Source of the DNA: CAVQEG01 sp963711465
GTDB taxonomy: Bacteria > Bacteroidota > Ignavibacteria > OLB7
Reading direction: 5' to 3'
DNA: 64,000 bases
NCBI GenBank assembly: GCA_963711465.1
Contig: CAVQEG010000003.1
Coordinates: 124,001 to 188,000, forward strand
Shown here: in pieces, positions 26,733 to 35,917 of the stretch
Position numbering within the stretch: the stretch's first letter is position 1
How the letters are laid out: every line of letters starts with the position of its first letter
Notes under the pieces: model-generated
Databases searched by the model: none
The model's input: the letters and a program-made list of their open reading frames with translations, nothing else
Told to the model about the DNA's origin: nothing
Program-made: the position numbers and the translations under genes

Positions 26733-28127
26733 CTAAATTCCTCCCTCCGTTCGTGACCCGACTGCGATGGCTTTCCCGCGCGCGTCAACGGTATGAACCG
26801 GACCGATCGCTTCGAGGTCGCGCGCCACCCGGGAGGCGTCACCTACGACGACGACACACATCTGCGCCGGATCCATCCATCGCCGTGCGACGGCGAGCAG
26901 CTCCTCGGCGGTGACCGCCGAGACGGCCAGCGGGAACCGTGCAAACGCGTCCTCCGGCAGTCCGTGGAGTACGATGCTGCGGACGAATCGAGCGACGTTC
27001 TCCGGCGTCTCCAGCTGTAGTGCCTGTGAACCGGAGACGTAGCGGCGCACCATCGCGAGCTCTTCGTTCCCAACGGCTTCGACGATCAGTCGATGCAGTT
27101 CGGCCAGCGTCTCCTCGATCGCCGCGACCGTTACGGCGGTTCCCACCGATGCCCCGCAGGTGACGATTCCACCGAGGGCCAGCGCCTCGACACTCGATCC
27201 GGCTCCGTAAGTGAAGCCGTGCACCTCACGCAGATTCCGGTTGAGTCGACTGTTGAAGTAGCCGCCGAAGAGCGTGTGCAGTGTCACGAGCGGAATGAAG
27301 TCGGCGTCGGCACGGGTGATCGCCCTCCGGCCGATCGTGAACGTCGACTGCAACGCGTCGGGTCGATCCACGAGAATCACGTGACGGGAGGTGGGTGGTG
27401 TACCGACGAAGGGAGGCGGGGGAGTCCGGGCGGGACCGGTCCATGCGCCGAAGTGGCGGTCGAGGATGGCCGTCGCTTCGTCGATGGTGACGTCCCCGGC
27501 AATCACGAAGAAACTGCCGTCCGGCGTGAACTGGGAGCGGTGGAATTCGACACACGCCTGCCGATCGATCTTTCGAAGGGACTCCGGTGTTCCCTCGATC
27601 GGTGCGGCATACGGCGTCGCCCGATAGAGTTCCCGACGAATCTGCGTCGACGCCAGATACGCCGCGTCGGAGCGATTCTGCCGGATGTCGGCCACCGAAC
27701 GCCGCCGCTCGCGCAGCACCTCCTCTTCGGGAAAGTCGGGTGCGAGCGCCACATCGGCCATCACCTCGAGCGCGCGTTCGAGGTGCCGGCGCAGCACCAC
27801 CACGCGCACCGTGGTTTCGTCGCGACCGGCGGCGGCATCGAACTCGGCGCCCAGCACCTCGAATTCCTCCGCGATCCGATGCGTGTCGCGTCCGGCCGCG
27901 CCGCTCTGCAACGTTGTGGCGACGAAGTGCGCCAGACCCGCACGACGCCCGTCGACGGACGATCCGCCGCGAATCACCAGGCGGACCGAGACGATCGGCT
28001 GCACGTGGCTCTCGATCAGGTGCACATCCACACCGTTGGAAAGCCGTCCGCGCCGGATCGGCGGAAAGGCGACCGGTTGCTGCAGGCTGGAAATCGGAGG
28101 ATGCGTGCGGTCGATCGGTGAGGCCAT
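26733..28127 (-). CDS. M16-family peptidase homologue lacking the zinc motif
   Basis: This 464-residue M16 fold protein begins its domain with GRLSNGVDVHLIES and HVQPIVSVRLVIRGGSS. At the position of the catalytic HxxEH it has HFVATTLQSG, so the zinc ligands and the general base are gone. Such subunits pair with an active M16 partner to form the closed chamber. The active partner is probably the neighbouring gene at 28628-29929. The start at 28127 is the first ATG that leaves the domain intact. Confidence 0.88.
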   Translation of the reverse strand: MASPIDRTHPPISSLQQPVAFPPIRRGRLSNGVDVHLIESHVQPIVSVRLVIRGGSSVDGRRAGLAHFVATTLQSGAAGRDTHRIAEEFEVLGAEFDAAAGRDETTVRVVVLRRHLERALEVMADVALAPDFPEEEVLRERRRSVADIRQNRSDAAYLASTQIRRELYRATPYAAPIEGTPESLRKIDRQACVEFHRSQFTPDGSFFVIAGDVTIDEATAILDRHFGAWTGPARTPPPPFVGTPPTSRHVILVDRPDALQSTFTIGRRAITRADADFIPLVTLHTLFGGYFNSRLNRNLREVHGFTYGAGSSVEALALGGIVTCGASVGTAVTVAAIEETLAELHRLIVEAVGNEELAMVRRYVSGSQALQLETPENVARFVRSIVLHGLPEDAFARFPLAVSAVTAEELLAVARRWMDPAQMCVVVVGDASRVARDLEAIGPVHTVDARGKAIAVGSRTEGGI

Positions 28128-28293
28128 TCGGTGACTTTCGTTCGTGGAGATGCAGTCGGGACCGTCGCGCGTCGGTCGCGTCCCATGTTGCCGGATCACA
28201 ACTTGTCGCCGCGACGGTGCGCAGATAGTTTTGTGATGTCGGGTCGGGCATCCGGCACTCACAAGGTCTTCACCCAGTCACGACACATCTGCA

Positions 28294-28608
28294 ATGAATA
28301 CTCAGCATGGACATCAGTTCGCCGATGTCGAAGAACTTCTGACGTTCCTTTCGCACCATCCGGTTCGTTCGTGCAGCGTCCACCGCGATGGCGTTCGGGA
28401 CCGCGCGACGCTGCGTTGTTCGCGGCATATCGATCCCTATGGTGACGACGCGGCGGTGCTCGTCGACTGCGACCGCGATCAGCTCGCGGTGCTCGACGAT
28501 CGCGGTGTGCTGCCGCTGCACGTCGCGGCGTCGCTGCGCCGCCGCGGCATGATCGTACCCCGGCCGGCACCCTCGCGCGTGTCGCGTCGCATCCTCGAGG
28601 TCGGGTAG
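28294..28608 (+). CDS. Small protein of unknown function between the M16 genes
   Basis: The 104-residue protein reads in the opposite direction to both M16 genes. It has an acidic helical start (FADVEELLTFLSHHP), a central beta-like region (AAVLVDCDRDQLAVLDDRG) and a basic end. No family is recognised and no ribosome-binding site is visible. The opposite strand carries weaker frames that lack the same mixed hydrophobic pattern. Confidence 0.55.
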   Translation: MNTQHGHQFADVEELLTFLSHHPVRSCSVHRDGVRDRATLRCSRHIDPYGDDAAVLVDCDRDQLAVLDDRGVLPLHVAASLRRRGMIVPRPAPSRVSRRILEVG

Positions 28609-28627
28609 GGATCCTCGAGCCGGGGCG

Positions 28628-29929
28628 CTATCGGATTCGATACTCCACGATCGCCGGCTCGACGTCGCTGAAATACGTTCGGGCCACGCGCCGGATGTCC
28701 TCGCGGGTCACGTTCTCGAAGAGTTCCGATTCGGTGAACGCCAGTGCGGGTCGATTCGCGACGGCCGCGAACCACGCCAGCCGCTCGGCGCGGGTGCTGA
28801 CGCTCTGCAGCGAGGCGGCGATGCGCGTCAGGCGCTGATTCTTCACCTTCTGCAGTTCCAGCTCCTGCACGCCATCCTCGGCGACGCGCCGGAGCTGCGC
28901 GAGCAGTTCCGCGGCGAGGCGTTTCGCTCCGATACGGTTATCCTGCGCCACGGCGTACAGGTGGAAGAGCGATCCGAGTTCTCCCTCGTCGACGAACGCG
29001 TCGGTTTCGGAGGCGAGTGACGTTTCGTACTCGAGCACGCGGTAGAAGCGCGAGCTCTCGCCATCGGCGAGCACTGCGGCGAGGAGTTCGAGCGCCGGAA
29101 TGTCGGGATGATTCAGCGGGGGAAGGTGAAAGGCGACGAAGACGGCGTTGAGCGGATTCTGCGGTGTGAGGCGACGCATCGAGCCGCCGGTGCGCAGCAG
29201 GGTGGCATCGACGATGCGGCGGGGCGGCGGAGGCGACGCGGCAATCGGTCCGAAGTAGCGTTCGATCGCCCCGAGGGTCGGCTCGGTGTCGAGGTCACCG
29301 GCGACGACGAGCACGGCGTTGGAGGGACGGTAGTGCAGACGGTAGAATTCATGCACGTCCTCCAGCGTCGCGCGCTCGATGTCCTCTGCAACGCCGATCG
29401 TCTCCCAGCTGTACGGGTGATCCGGCGCATAGGCGAGCGACCGGATCCACTGCAGGGCGTCGGCGTAGGGAGCGTCGTCGACGGTCTGCTGCTTCTCCTC
29501 GAGCACCACCTTTTTCTGTGTCTCCAGCGACGCCGCTTCAATGGCGCATCCCGACATCCGATCGGATTCCAGCCACAGTCCCAGTTCGATCTGAGAGCCG
29601 GGTAGCATCAGGAAGTAGTTGGTGACGTCGGGCGTCGTGAAGGCGTTGTTCTCCCCACCGACGAGCGTGCAGTAGCTGTCGTAGCCGCCGCGTTCGATGT
29701 GCGGAGAGCCGTCGAACATGAGGTGTTCGAACAGGTGGGCGAAGCCGCGACGTCCGGGCGATTCGTCCTTGGACCCCACGTGGTAGAGCACGTTGACGCT
29801 CACCACGGGTGTGGAGCGGTCTTCGTGCACGAGCACGCGCAGACCGTTGGCCAGGGTCGTGGCGGTCACGGGCGAATGCGCGGCGACCGGCAGCCGTCGC
29901 GTGTCACTGCGAAGGGTCATCGATGGCAC
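28628..29929 (-). CDS. M16-family zinc metallopeptidase
   Basis: The inverzincin motif is intact: FAHLFEHLMF (HxxEH) near residue 64, with the distal acidic ligand region LEEKQQTVDD about 75 residues on. The R/Y-region GGENNAFTTPDVTNYF also matches the family. Members are processing or clearance peptidases acting on short peptides, often periplasmic. No signal peptide is evident, as in several Bacteroidota M16 proteins. The GTG at 29929 or an ATG three codons in may start translation. It lies 12 bases after the SurA-like gene, so they are likely cotranscribed. Confidence 0.93.
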   Translation of the reverse strand: MPSMTLRSDTRRLPVAAHSPVTATTLANGLRVLVHEDRSTPVVSVNVLYHVGSKDESPGRRGFAHLFEHLMFDGSPHIERGGYDSYCTLVGGENNAFTTPDVTNYFLMLPGSQIELGLWLESDRMSGCAIEAASLETQKKVVLEEKQQTVDDAPYADALQWIRSLAYAPDHPYSWETIGVAEDIERATLEDVHEFYRLHYRPSNAVLVVAGDLDTEPTLGAIERYFGPIAASPPPPRRIVDATLLRTGGSMRRLTPQNPLNAVFVAFHLPPLNHPDIPALELLAAVLADGESSRFYRVLEYETSLASETDAFVDEGELGSLFHLYAVAQDNRIGAKRLAAELLAQLRRVAEDGVQELELQKVKNQRLTRIAASLQSVSTRAERLAWFAAVANRPALAFTESELFENVTREDIRRVARTYFSDVEPAIVEYRIR

Positions 29930-29941
29930 TGTGCGGGGGCG

Positions 29942-31354
29942 TTACTGAGTCAGCTCGGTGGGATCGGTCTTGATCTTCCAGTAGATCTCCGTGCGCAGCT
30001 TGTCGACCCACTCCTTGTAGCGCTGCTGCTGCTTGTCGAGCATTGCGAGCTGCTCGAGCTGTGCCCGATCCTCGGTAGGATCGAACGTATGCGCGGCGAC
30101 GCGACGGGAGACCTGGATGATTCCGTAGCCGGATTCGGTGGGGGAGATCTGCTCCTCGACCGGGCCGATCATTCCGCCTTCGGGAAGCGTCTTGAGCGAA
30201 TCGATCTCGGCCGGGGGAATTCGTCCCGAGAGCGTGCGGCTGAGTTGGGTGACCGGGAGCTTCCCGATCAGACCGCCGACCGGCGCCGTCTGGGGATCCT
30301 GACTGTAGGTGCGCGCGAGCTCGGCGAAACTCTCGCCGCCGCGGACGCGCGCTTCGATCCGATCCAGCTGCGCCATGAGCGAATCGCGCTCGGTGGTGCT
30401 CACCGTCGGCTTGATGAGGATGTGGCGGACGTGAATCTGTCCGTCGGATCGACGGTCGAGCAGCTGAATCAAATGGTAGCCGAACTCAGTTTTGACCGGC
30501 TTTGAAATTTCATTCACCGATAGCCCGGCGACCGCCTTGTCGAACGCGCTGACGAACGTGCCCGGCTTGACGTAGCCGAGGTCGCCGCCTTCGGATGCCG
30601 AACCGGGGTCCTGCGAATACCGTCGGGCGAAGTCGGAGAAGTCGCCGCCGGCCAGCACCGAATCCCGGATCGAATTCAGCAGGTCGACCGTCTTCTGCAT
30701 CGTCTCCTCGCCCGGCGTCGGCGTCAGCAGGATCTGTCGAAGCTCCACCTGCTCCGGCACGCGCACCGACTCGAGCGAGTCGCGGTTGGAACGGAAGTAT
30801 TCGTCCATGTCGTGATCGGTGACTTTGAGGTCGCCGAACTTCTTCTGGACGATTTTCTGAATCAGCAACTGCTGGCGGATGAGCTCACGCGCTTGTTGTC
30901 GCAGGCGTGCCATCGACATGCCGTAGGCCTGTTCCAGTCGCGCCTCGCTGCCGGCCTGGTGGACGAGCTGCTGCATCTGGTACTCGAGCCGCTGGTCGAC
31001 CATTTCATCGCTGACGGTGATGCTGTCCTCATGCGCGCGGGTGAGCACCAGCTTCTCGTCGATGAGGTCGTTGAGCAGCTGTCGCTGCAGCTTTGGGTCC
31101 TTCGCATCGACGTGCGACTGCTGGGCATAAAGCTGGGCGCGCTGCAGCACGTCGCTGACGAGCACGATTTCATTGCCTACCACCGCCGCGACTCCGTCGA
31201 CCAGCACACGATCCTCACCCGGCGTGCCGCCGGCGGGCGTGCTGCCGGTCCCATCGCCCGTCTGCGCCACCAGCGCGTTCGGGAGCATCAGAAGCAGGAG
31301 GGCGGCGATGGAACTCGCCGGACGAACGAAGGAGGAACGGGATCGGATCGGCAT
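29942..31354 (-). CDS. SurA-like periplasmic chaperone with two PpiC domains
   Basis: The 470-residue protein has a signal peptide (SSIAALLLLMLPNALVAQ), a SurA N-terminal helical region (VVGNEIVLVSDVLQRAQLY) and two parvulin rotamase domains. The domains lie near residues 200-300 (VELRQILLTPTP, then FGYHLIQLLDRR) and 310-410 (IHVRHILIKPTV, then YGIIQV). This plan matches SurA, which escorts outer-membrane proteins through the periplasm. An ATG seven codons upstream (31375) is an alternative start. It is downstream of a second PpiC-type protein and upstream of the M16 peptidase, suggesting an envelope-biogenesis operon. Confidence 0.94.
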   Translation of the reverse strand: MPIRSRSSFVRPASSIAALLLLMLPNALVAQTGDGTGSTPAGGTPGEDRVLVDGVAAVVGNEIVLVSDVLQRAQLYAQQSHVDAKDPKLQRQLLNDLIDEKLVLTRAHEDSITVSDEMVDQRLEYQMQQLVHQAGSEARLEQAYGMSMARLRQQARELIRQQLLIQKIVQKKFGDLKVTDHDMDEYFRSNRDSLESVRVPEQVELRQILLTPTPGEETMQKTVDLLNSIRDSVLAGGDFSDFARRYSQDPGSASEGGDLGYVKPGTFVSAFDKAVAGLSVNEISKPVKTEFGYHLIQLLDRRSDGQIHVRHILIKPTVSTTERDSLMAQLDRIEARVRGGESFAELARTYSQDPQTAPVGGLIGKLPVTQLSRTLSGRIPPAEIDSLKTLPEGGMIGPVEEQISPTESGYGIIQVSRRVAAHTFDPTEDRAQLEQLAMLDKQQQRYKEWVDKLRTEIYWKIKTDPTELTQ

Positions 31355-31433
31355 TGGAGGTAGTGCTCGACGCATCGAGCGCTGGTGTGTCTTGGTCACG
31401 AAAACGGAACGAGCGTGGCCGGGCGCAGCGCGG

Positions 31434-33614
31434 TTACTTCGAGCCGCCGTCGGACGCGGGCGACCGCATGCTCGTCTGCTCGTCGGCCTTCTGCTCGGCC
31501 TCCATGCGCGCCTTCTCTTCGGCCTGCTTCTGCCGCACCTGGTCACCGTAGGCGATCACGTCGTCCAGCGATCCCTCATCGATCGACATGTCGTAGCGGT
31601 CGTGTAGACTGTCGACCCACTCCTTCTCGAGCTGGGCGCGCATGTCGTCGATGAACGCGCCTTCGAGCCGGGCCTCGTCGTAGTCCATCTGGTGCGGCGG
31701 CACGTAGCTGTTGATGCGGATGATGCTCCAGCCGTTCTGGTACTTGATCGGACCGATGATCGTTCCGACGCTCGGATGGGGAATCGTGTCGAGCACGACG
31801 CGCACCAGATCGGAATTCTGCGCGTTCGACTCATCCCACCGCCCGGCGCGATCGCGGTAGCCGGAGCGCTGGGTATGAGTGGCCGCAAGGGTATCGAACG
31901 GCGTGGAGCCGTCACGCACCTCCTCGGCGATCGACTTCGCCTCGTCCTCCTTGTACAGGAAGATTTCCGACAGTCCGACCTTCGGGAGCGTCTTGTACTG
32001 ATCGCGATGGCTGTCGAAGAACTGGCGGGAGCGTGCCGAATCGTTCATCTGCCCCCACACCGTCTTGTCGGTGAGCTTGAAGATCAGCAGACCGTCGCGG
32101 AACTCCTCCATGAGGTGCTTGTACTTCGGATCGCGCTGCTCGAGTCCCTGTGCCTCGGCAAGCAGAGCGGGCCGTTCTGCGAACGTCTCGATGCTGCTGC
32201 GGATGCCCTGCTCGCTCAGCGGCAGCGCGCGGAACTGCGGGTAGCGATTGACGCTGTCGATCCAGTTGCCCACCGTGACGGTCTGATTGAGCACACCATA
32301 GAGCGCCTGTTTCCGCGTGGCGGGGGTGATCTTGACCGCCCATGCCGAATCGGCGGTGGTCGCGTGCGGATCGACCTCGGCGCTCAGGCGCGCCAGAGCG
32401 GCTTCGTTGACGCGGAAGTTGTGTCGGCCGAGCACTTTGGCGATGTATGCCTGCTTGTCGGCCGGCAGGAAGTACTGGCGGTAGATCTGGCGGATGGTCG
32501 GTTCCTCTTCGGAGCGCACGATCGGCTTGGTGTCCAGTCGCTTGATGATGTGGTATCCGAAGCGGGTGTGGATCACATCGGAGACCTCGCCGTCCTTGAG
32601 ACTGAAGAGCGCCTTTTCGAAGGGCGGTACGAGCTTGCCGTTGCGTGATTCGAACCCGAGTGAGCGCGTGTAGTAGCTGATCAGATCGCCACCCTGCTGG
32701 GCGGTCGCCTTGTCCTCGGAGACGTCCCGGGCGACGGCGGCGAAGTCCTCTCCGGAACGAATTCGCGCCAGCGCCGCTTCGGCCCGAGCCCGCGCGTCGG
32801 CGTCGTTCGAATCGTTCGGAGCGGTGATGAGAATGTGCGCCCCGCGCACGCGCACGCGCGGCTGGCGGTCGAGCATCTGCTCGATGACGAATCCACCCTT
32901 GACCGGGATCGGTGTGTCGTGGACCTGTCCGACCGGCAGTGCGTAGGCATAGGTCTCGACGTCGGGAAAGAGCATCCCGCCGGTGATCCACGTGGTGTCG
33001 GCCGTCACGTGGAGCGTCGAATCGCTCATGCCGAGCGAGAGCGCGATCGTGTGCATCGACTCTCCGGCCTTCAGCCGACTGATCGCATTGGCGGCGATCG
33101 GATACAGCCGGGCGGAGTCGTCCGCATGGCGCGTCTTCGATCCGATGAACATCAGCGCCATGTAGAGCTCCTCCTGGCGGCGCTTCCAGATCTCCTCGAC
33201 GGCCGGATCGACCACCTCACGTTCGATCAGGTAGCCGTCGCCCTGGTAGACGTCGCCGGGACCCGGCGGCACGGTGACGCGGACGCGGTTGGAGTGCATC
33301 TCCTGGACCAGCTCCGAATCCTTGTCCAGTCCCAGTCGCAGCGCCTCGTTGACCTTCATGCGGAAATTCGCATAGAGGTTCAGGAACGCCATCGCGGAGT
33401 CCCTCTTCAGCGTATAGAAACTGTCGTCGCCTTCGACCGCGTTGCTCTGGTAGGCGCTGGCGATGTCGTCGACGGTATACTTCTCGCCCGCGACGCTGAG
33501 GAGCGGCTCGTCCTTCAGCGTCTGTGATTGTGCCAGCAACGGAGCGGCGGCGCTGAAGGTCAGCGCAACGAGCGCACAGACCACCACGGGGGATGGGAAT
33601 CGAGTCGTGTTCAT
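31434..33614 (-). CDS. Large periplasmic PpiC/SurA-like isomerase
   Basis: The 726-residue protein has a signal peptide ending APLLAQ and a long helical region. A first parvulin domain lies near residues 235-345 (VRGAHILITAPND, then FGYHIIKRLDTKP). A second, more divergent one lies near 545-645 (VGLSEIFLYKEDE, then NGWSIIRI). The C-terminus is a charged helix rich in Gln and Glu. It presumably assists folding of outer-membrane proteins together with the next gene, 79 bases downstream. Confidence 0.92.
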   Translation of the reverse strand: MNTTRFPSPVVVCALVALTFSAAAPLLAQSQTLKDEPLLSVAGEKYTVDDIASAYQSNAVEGDDSFYTLKRDSAMAFLNLYANFRMKVNEALRLGLDKDSELVQEMHSNRVRVTVPPGPGDVYQGDGYLIEREVVDPAVEEIWKRRQEELYMALMFIGSKTRHADDSARLYPIAANAISRLKAGESMHTIALSLGMSDSTLHVTADTTWITGGMLFPDVETYAYALPVGQVHDTPIPVKGGFVIEQMLDRQPRVRVRGAHILITAPNDSNDADARARAEAALARIRSGEDFAAVARDVSEDKATAQQGGDLISYYTRSLGFESRNGKLVPPFEKALFSLKDGEVSDVIHTRFGYHIIKRLDTKPIVRSEEEPTIRQIYRQYFLPADKQAYIAKVLGRHNFRVNEAALARLSAEVDPHATTADSAWAVKITPATRKQALYGVLNQTVTVGNWIDSVNRYPQFRALPLSEQGIRSSIETFAERPALLAEAQGLEQRDPKYKHLMEEFRDGLLIFKLTDKTVWGQMNDSARSRQFFDSHRDQYKTLPKVGLSEIFLYKEDEAKSIAEEVRDGSTPFDTLAATHTQRSGYRDRAGRWDESNAQNSDLVRVVLDTIPHPSVGTIIGPIKYQNGWSIIRINSYVPPHQMDYDEARLEGAFIDDMRAQLEKEWVDSLHDRYDMSIDEGSLDDVIAYGDQVRQKQAEEKARMEAEQKADEQTSMRSPASDGGSK

Positions 33615-33755
33615 GCTCTACTGAGAATGTCGTGGCCGGCGGATGGTACGTCGAACCGGGTACCATGGACCACCGCAGGAACGGAGAATCACGATGTTAG
33701 CCAATCCGCCCGGACCGGACAAGGTGAACGACTCCGCCCCCGCCGGCCGGGACTC

Positions 33756-34352
33756 TCAGTCGTGGTCCAGGTAGCTCATGAACTTGCATCTGCCGTCGCG
33801 CCGGATGATCGAACCGAAGGCGGTGAACTCCGCCGACTGCCCTTCGTCATCGCGGGCGAAGACCACCGTACCCTCGCGGATCTGGTAGCTGCGGAACTGC
33901 TTGATGCCGTCGCGCCAGGCGACCGAGTCCCAGGTGAAGCGATGGCCGCCGAAGTTGGCGACGAGTCGGCGCAGACTCTTCGCGGCGCTCTGGAAGTGAA
34001 GGTATCCCACGAGCTTCTTCACCTCCGGTCGCGGGTCTTTCGCGATCGGGTAATGCAGGGCGTACTCGGGGTAGATGATCCGGTCGAATTCGTCGCGCGT
34101 GATCATCAGCCGCGCGAGCGCGTCCTCGTCGCGGCGCTGCAGTGCGGCGAAGGCGCTGTCGATGAGCCCTTCGGGCGTTTCGGCGCCGCCGGCCAGTTTC
34201 TGCTCCGAAACGTGGATGACGGGCTCGGCCGCCGGTGCGTCGGCGGGAGTGACCGGACGGTCGGCCGGTTTCGTGTCGGTACTGCATGCACAGACTACGG
34301 TGGCCGCAAGGACGAGAACGAGAGGGGTTCGAAGAATGCTATGCATCGCCAT
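33756..34352 (-). CDS. Lipoprotein of unknown function
   Basis: This is a 198-residue precursor with a lipoprotein-type signal (LVLVLAATVVCAC), so the chain is probably anchored at Cys 22 or so. The mature part has an SNTF-like helical start (LIDSAFAALQRRDEDALARLM) and a mixed C-terminal half. No family is recognised. A second Met two codons in (34346) is an equally good start. It is the first visible gene upstream of the PpiC pair, 141 bases away. Confidence 0.75.
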   Translation of the reverse strand: MAMHSILRTPLVLVLAATVVCACSTDTKPADRPVTPADAPAAEPVIHVSEQKLAGGAETPEGLIDSAFAALQRRDEDALARLMITRDEFDRIIYPEYALHYPIAKDPRPEVKKLVGYLHFQSAAKSLRRLVANFGGHRFTWDSVAWRDGIKQFRSYQIREGTVVFARDDEGQSAEFTAFGSIIRRDGRCKFMSYLDHD

Positions 34353-34395
34353 TCGATCTGAATTCAGGTGCGTGAACGGAACGGAGCGGATACGA

Positions 34396-34436
34396 AAACG
34401 GTGACGTTCCCGGTCGGTGCGGGAACGCCACCGTTT
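34396..34436 (-). terminator. Rho-independent terminator of the surface lipoprotein gene
   Basis: A 16-base stem with one mismatch (34396-34411 against 34421-34436) encloses a 9-base loop. On the minus strand it ends in GTTTT, about 30 bases after the stop of the leftward gene. Confidence 0.75.
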
Positions 34437-34464
34437 CGCTGGGCCACAACCCATTGAAGCGAAA

Positions 34465-35823
34465 TCAGTTGAGCGCGTAGTTCGTCCAGCCGGTTGCCCA
34501 GTTGGGGCCTCCCGGAGCGAACGCGCCGATGTAGTTGGTCGAGTCGAAGAACGGATCGAGCGTCGACGGGTCCATCGCGCCGGTCAGCACCTCGTTGTTC
34601 GGCATCGGGTTCGGATTCGGGAACGTCGCCGGATAGCTGACGCCGGCGTCGACACCGAGGCGCAGACCCCAGTCGGCGACGGTGGCACCGAAGCCGGTGG
34701 AGTCGCCGTTTTTGTCGCAGTACGGAAGAATGCGCGCGTCGATGATGCTGTTCTTCACCACCAGCTCACCGTTGTGGAAGTTGGTGAGCGTGTTGGTGCC
34801 GTCGATGACGAAGCCCATGCGGAATCCGGTGATCAGGGCGTTGTACGTCTTGATCTTGCAGTTACGACGGAGGTAGAGTCCGTCGTTGTTGTCGTCGTTC
34901 GCCTTGTCCTTGCCGGTACCGATCAGCGTCACGTTGGTGCTGATCGTCGAGGTGTACGGCTGGTTGTCCGAGCCGTCGGCGTCGTTGTCGACCTCGAATC
35001 CGCGGTTGGCGAGGTTGGGATCCTGCACACCGAAGAGGTACTGCAGTCGACCGCTGAAGCCGTTGTCCATGTCGAAGGCGTCGTCGTCGTTGGCCGAGCT
35101 GACCAGGTGCTTGGCGTGGACGGTGCCACCGAACCACTCGTAGCCGTCATCGGCGATCATGTGGCTCTGCAGGTAGTCGATCGTCGTTCCGGAGCCGACG
35201 GCACCGAAGGTGAAGCCGTTGATCTCGTTGTCGGTCGAGACCTTGATACCACCGTATTCGACGCGCACGTACTTCAGCGTTCCCGAGTTGTCGGCGGTAT
35301 TGACTGGCTGGGTGCCGGGACCGTAGGAACCGGTGATTCCCTCGATCGCGGGCTTCTTGCCGGGGATGTTGACATCCGACATGCCCATCAGGATGACGCC
35401 GCCCCAGTTGCTGCGGGCGCGATGGCCGGCGGGCAGAGCGGAGGTGAAGACGATCGGGTTGGTGGCGGTACCGACGGCCTCGAGTCGGCCGCTCGGCAGG
35501 CCGTTTTCACCCGGGAGCGTCACGAGTGCCGAGGGCACCGTGTTGCCGGATGCGTAGCCGGTCGAATCGCCCAGGATCTTCGTCCCAGCCGGAATGGTCA
35601 GCACCGCGCCCGGCTGAATGAAGACGACGCCGCGGAGCTTGTAGACGGTATCGGCGCTGAGCGTGCGCGAACCGCTGATGTCGCCGGTGAGGATGCCCGC
35701 CTCGGTCGTGTCCGAGGGGTTGTTGTCGACCGGATTGCTCGAATCGCTGCAGCCGGTCAGCACGGGGACGAGAGTCACCGCCGCGACGAGGGCGATCAGG
35801 TTGAGAGTACGCAGGATGTGCAT
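34465..35823 (-). CDS. Surface lipoprotein with beta-helix-like repeats, TonB-receptor partner
   Basis: The 452-residue precursor has a lipobox (LVPVLTGC). The body resembles right-handed beta-helix proteins often encoded next to TonB receptors in Bacteroidota. Recognisable pieces are GVVFIQPGAVLTIPAGTKI, RSNWGGVILMG, LKYVRVEYGG and ANDDDAFDMDNGF. The role is unknown but is probably linked to the receptor's ligand. It is 94 bases downstream of the receptor gene on the same strand. The ATG at 35823 is chosen because the signal peptide begins there, and an upstream frame to 35877 is rejected. Confidence 0.88.
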   Translation of the reverse strand: MHILRTLNLIALVAAVTLVPVLTGCSDSSNPVDNNPSDTTEAGILTGDISGSRTLSADTVYKLRGVVFIQPGAVLTIPAGTKILGDSTGYASGNTVPSALVTLPGENGLPSGRLEAVGTATNPIVFTSALPAGHRARSNWGGVILMGMSDVNIPGKKPAIEGITGSYGPGTQPVNTADNSGTLKYVRVEYGGIKVSTDNEINGFTFGAVGSGTTIDYLQSHMIADDGYEWFGGTVHAKHLVSSANDDDAFDMDNGFSGRLQYLFGVQDPNLANRGFEVDNDADGSDNQPYTSTISTNVTLIGTGKDKANDDNNDGLYLRRNCKIKTYNALITGFRMGFVIDGTNTLTNFHNGELVVKNSIIDARILPYCDKNGDSTGFGATVADWGLRLGVDAGVSYPATFPNPNPMPNNEVLTGAMDPSTLDPFFDSTNYIGAFAPGGPNWATGWTNYALN

Positions 35824-35917
35824 GATCACGTTGTTGAACAGGGTTGAGAGGAATGTGGAAGCGGAAATGCGGAACAATCAACCGATCGCCCGTTGCGGCG
35901 CGCCGCGCGAGGGCCGA

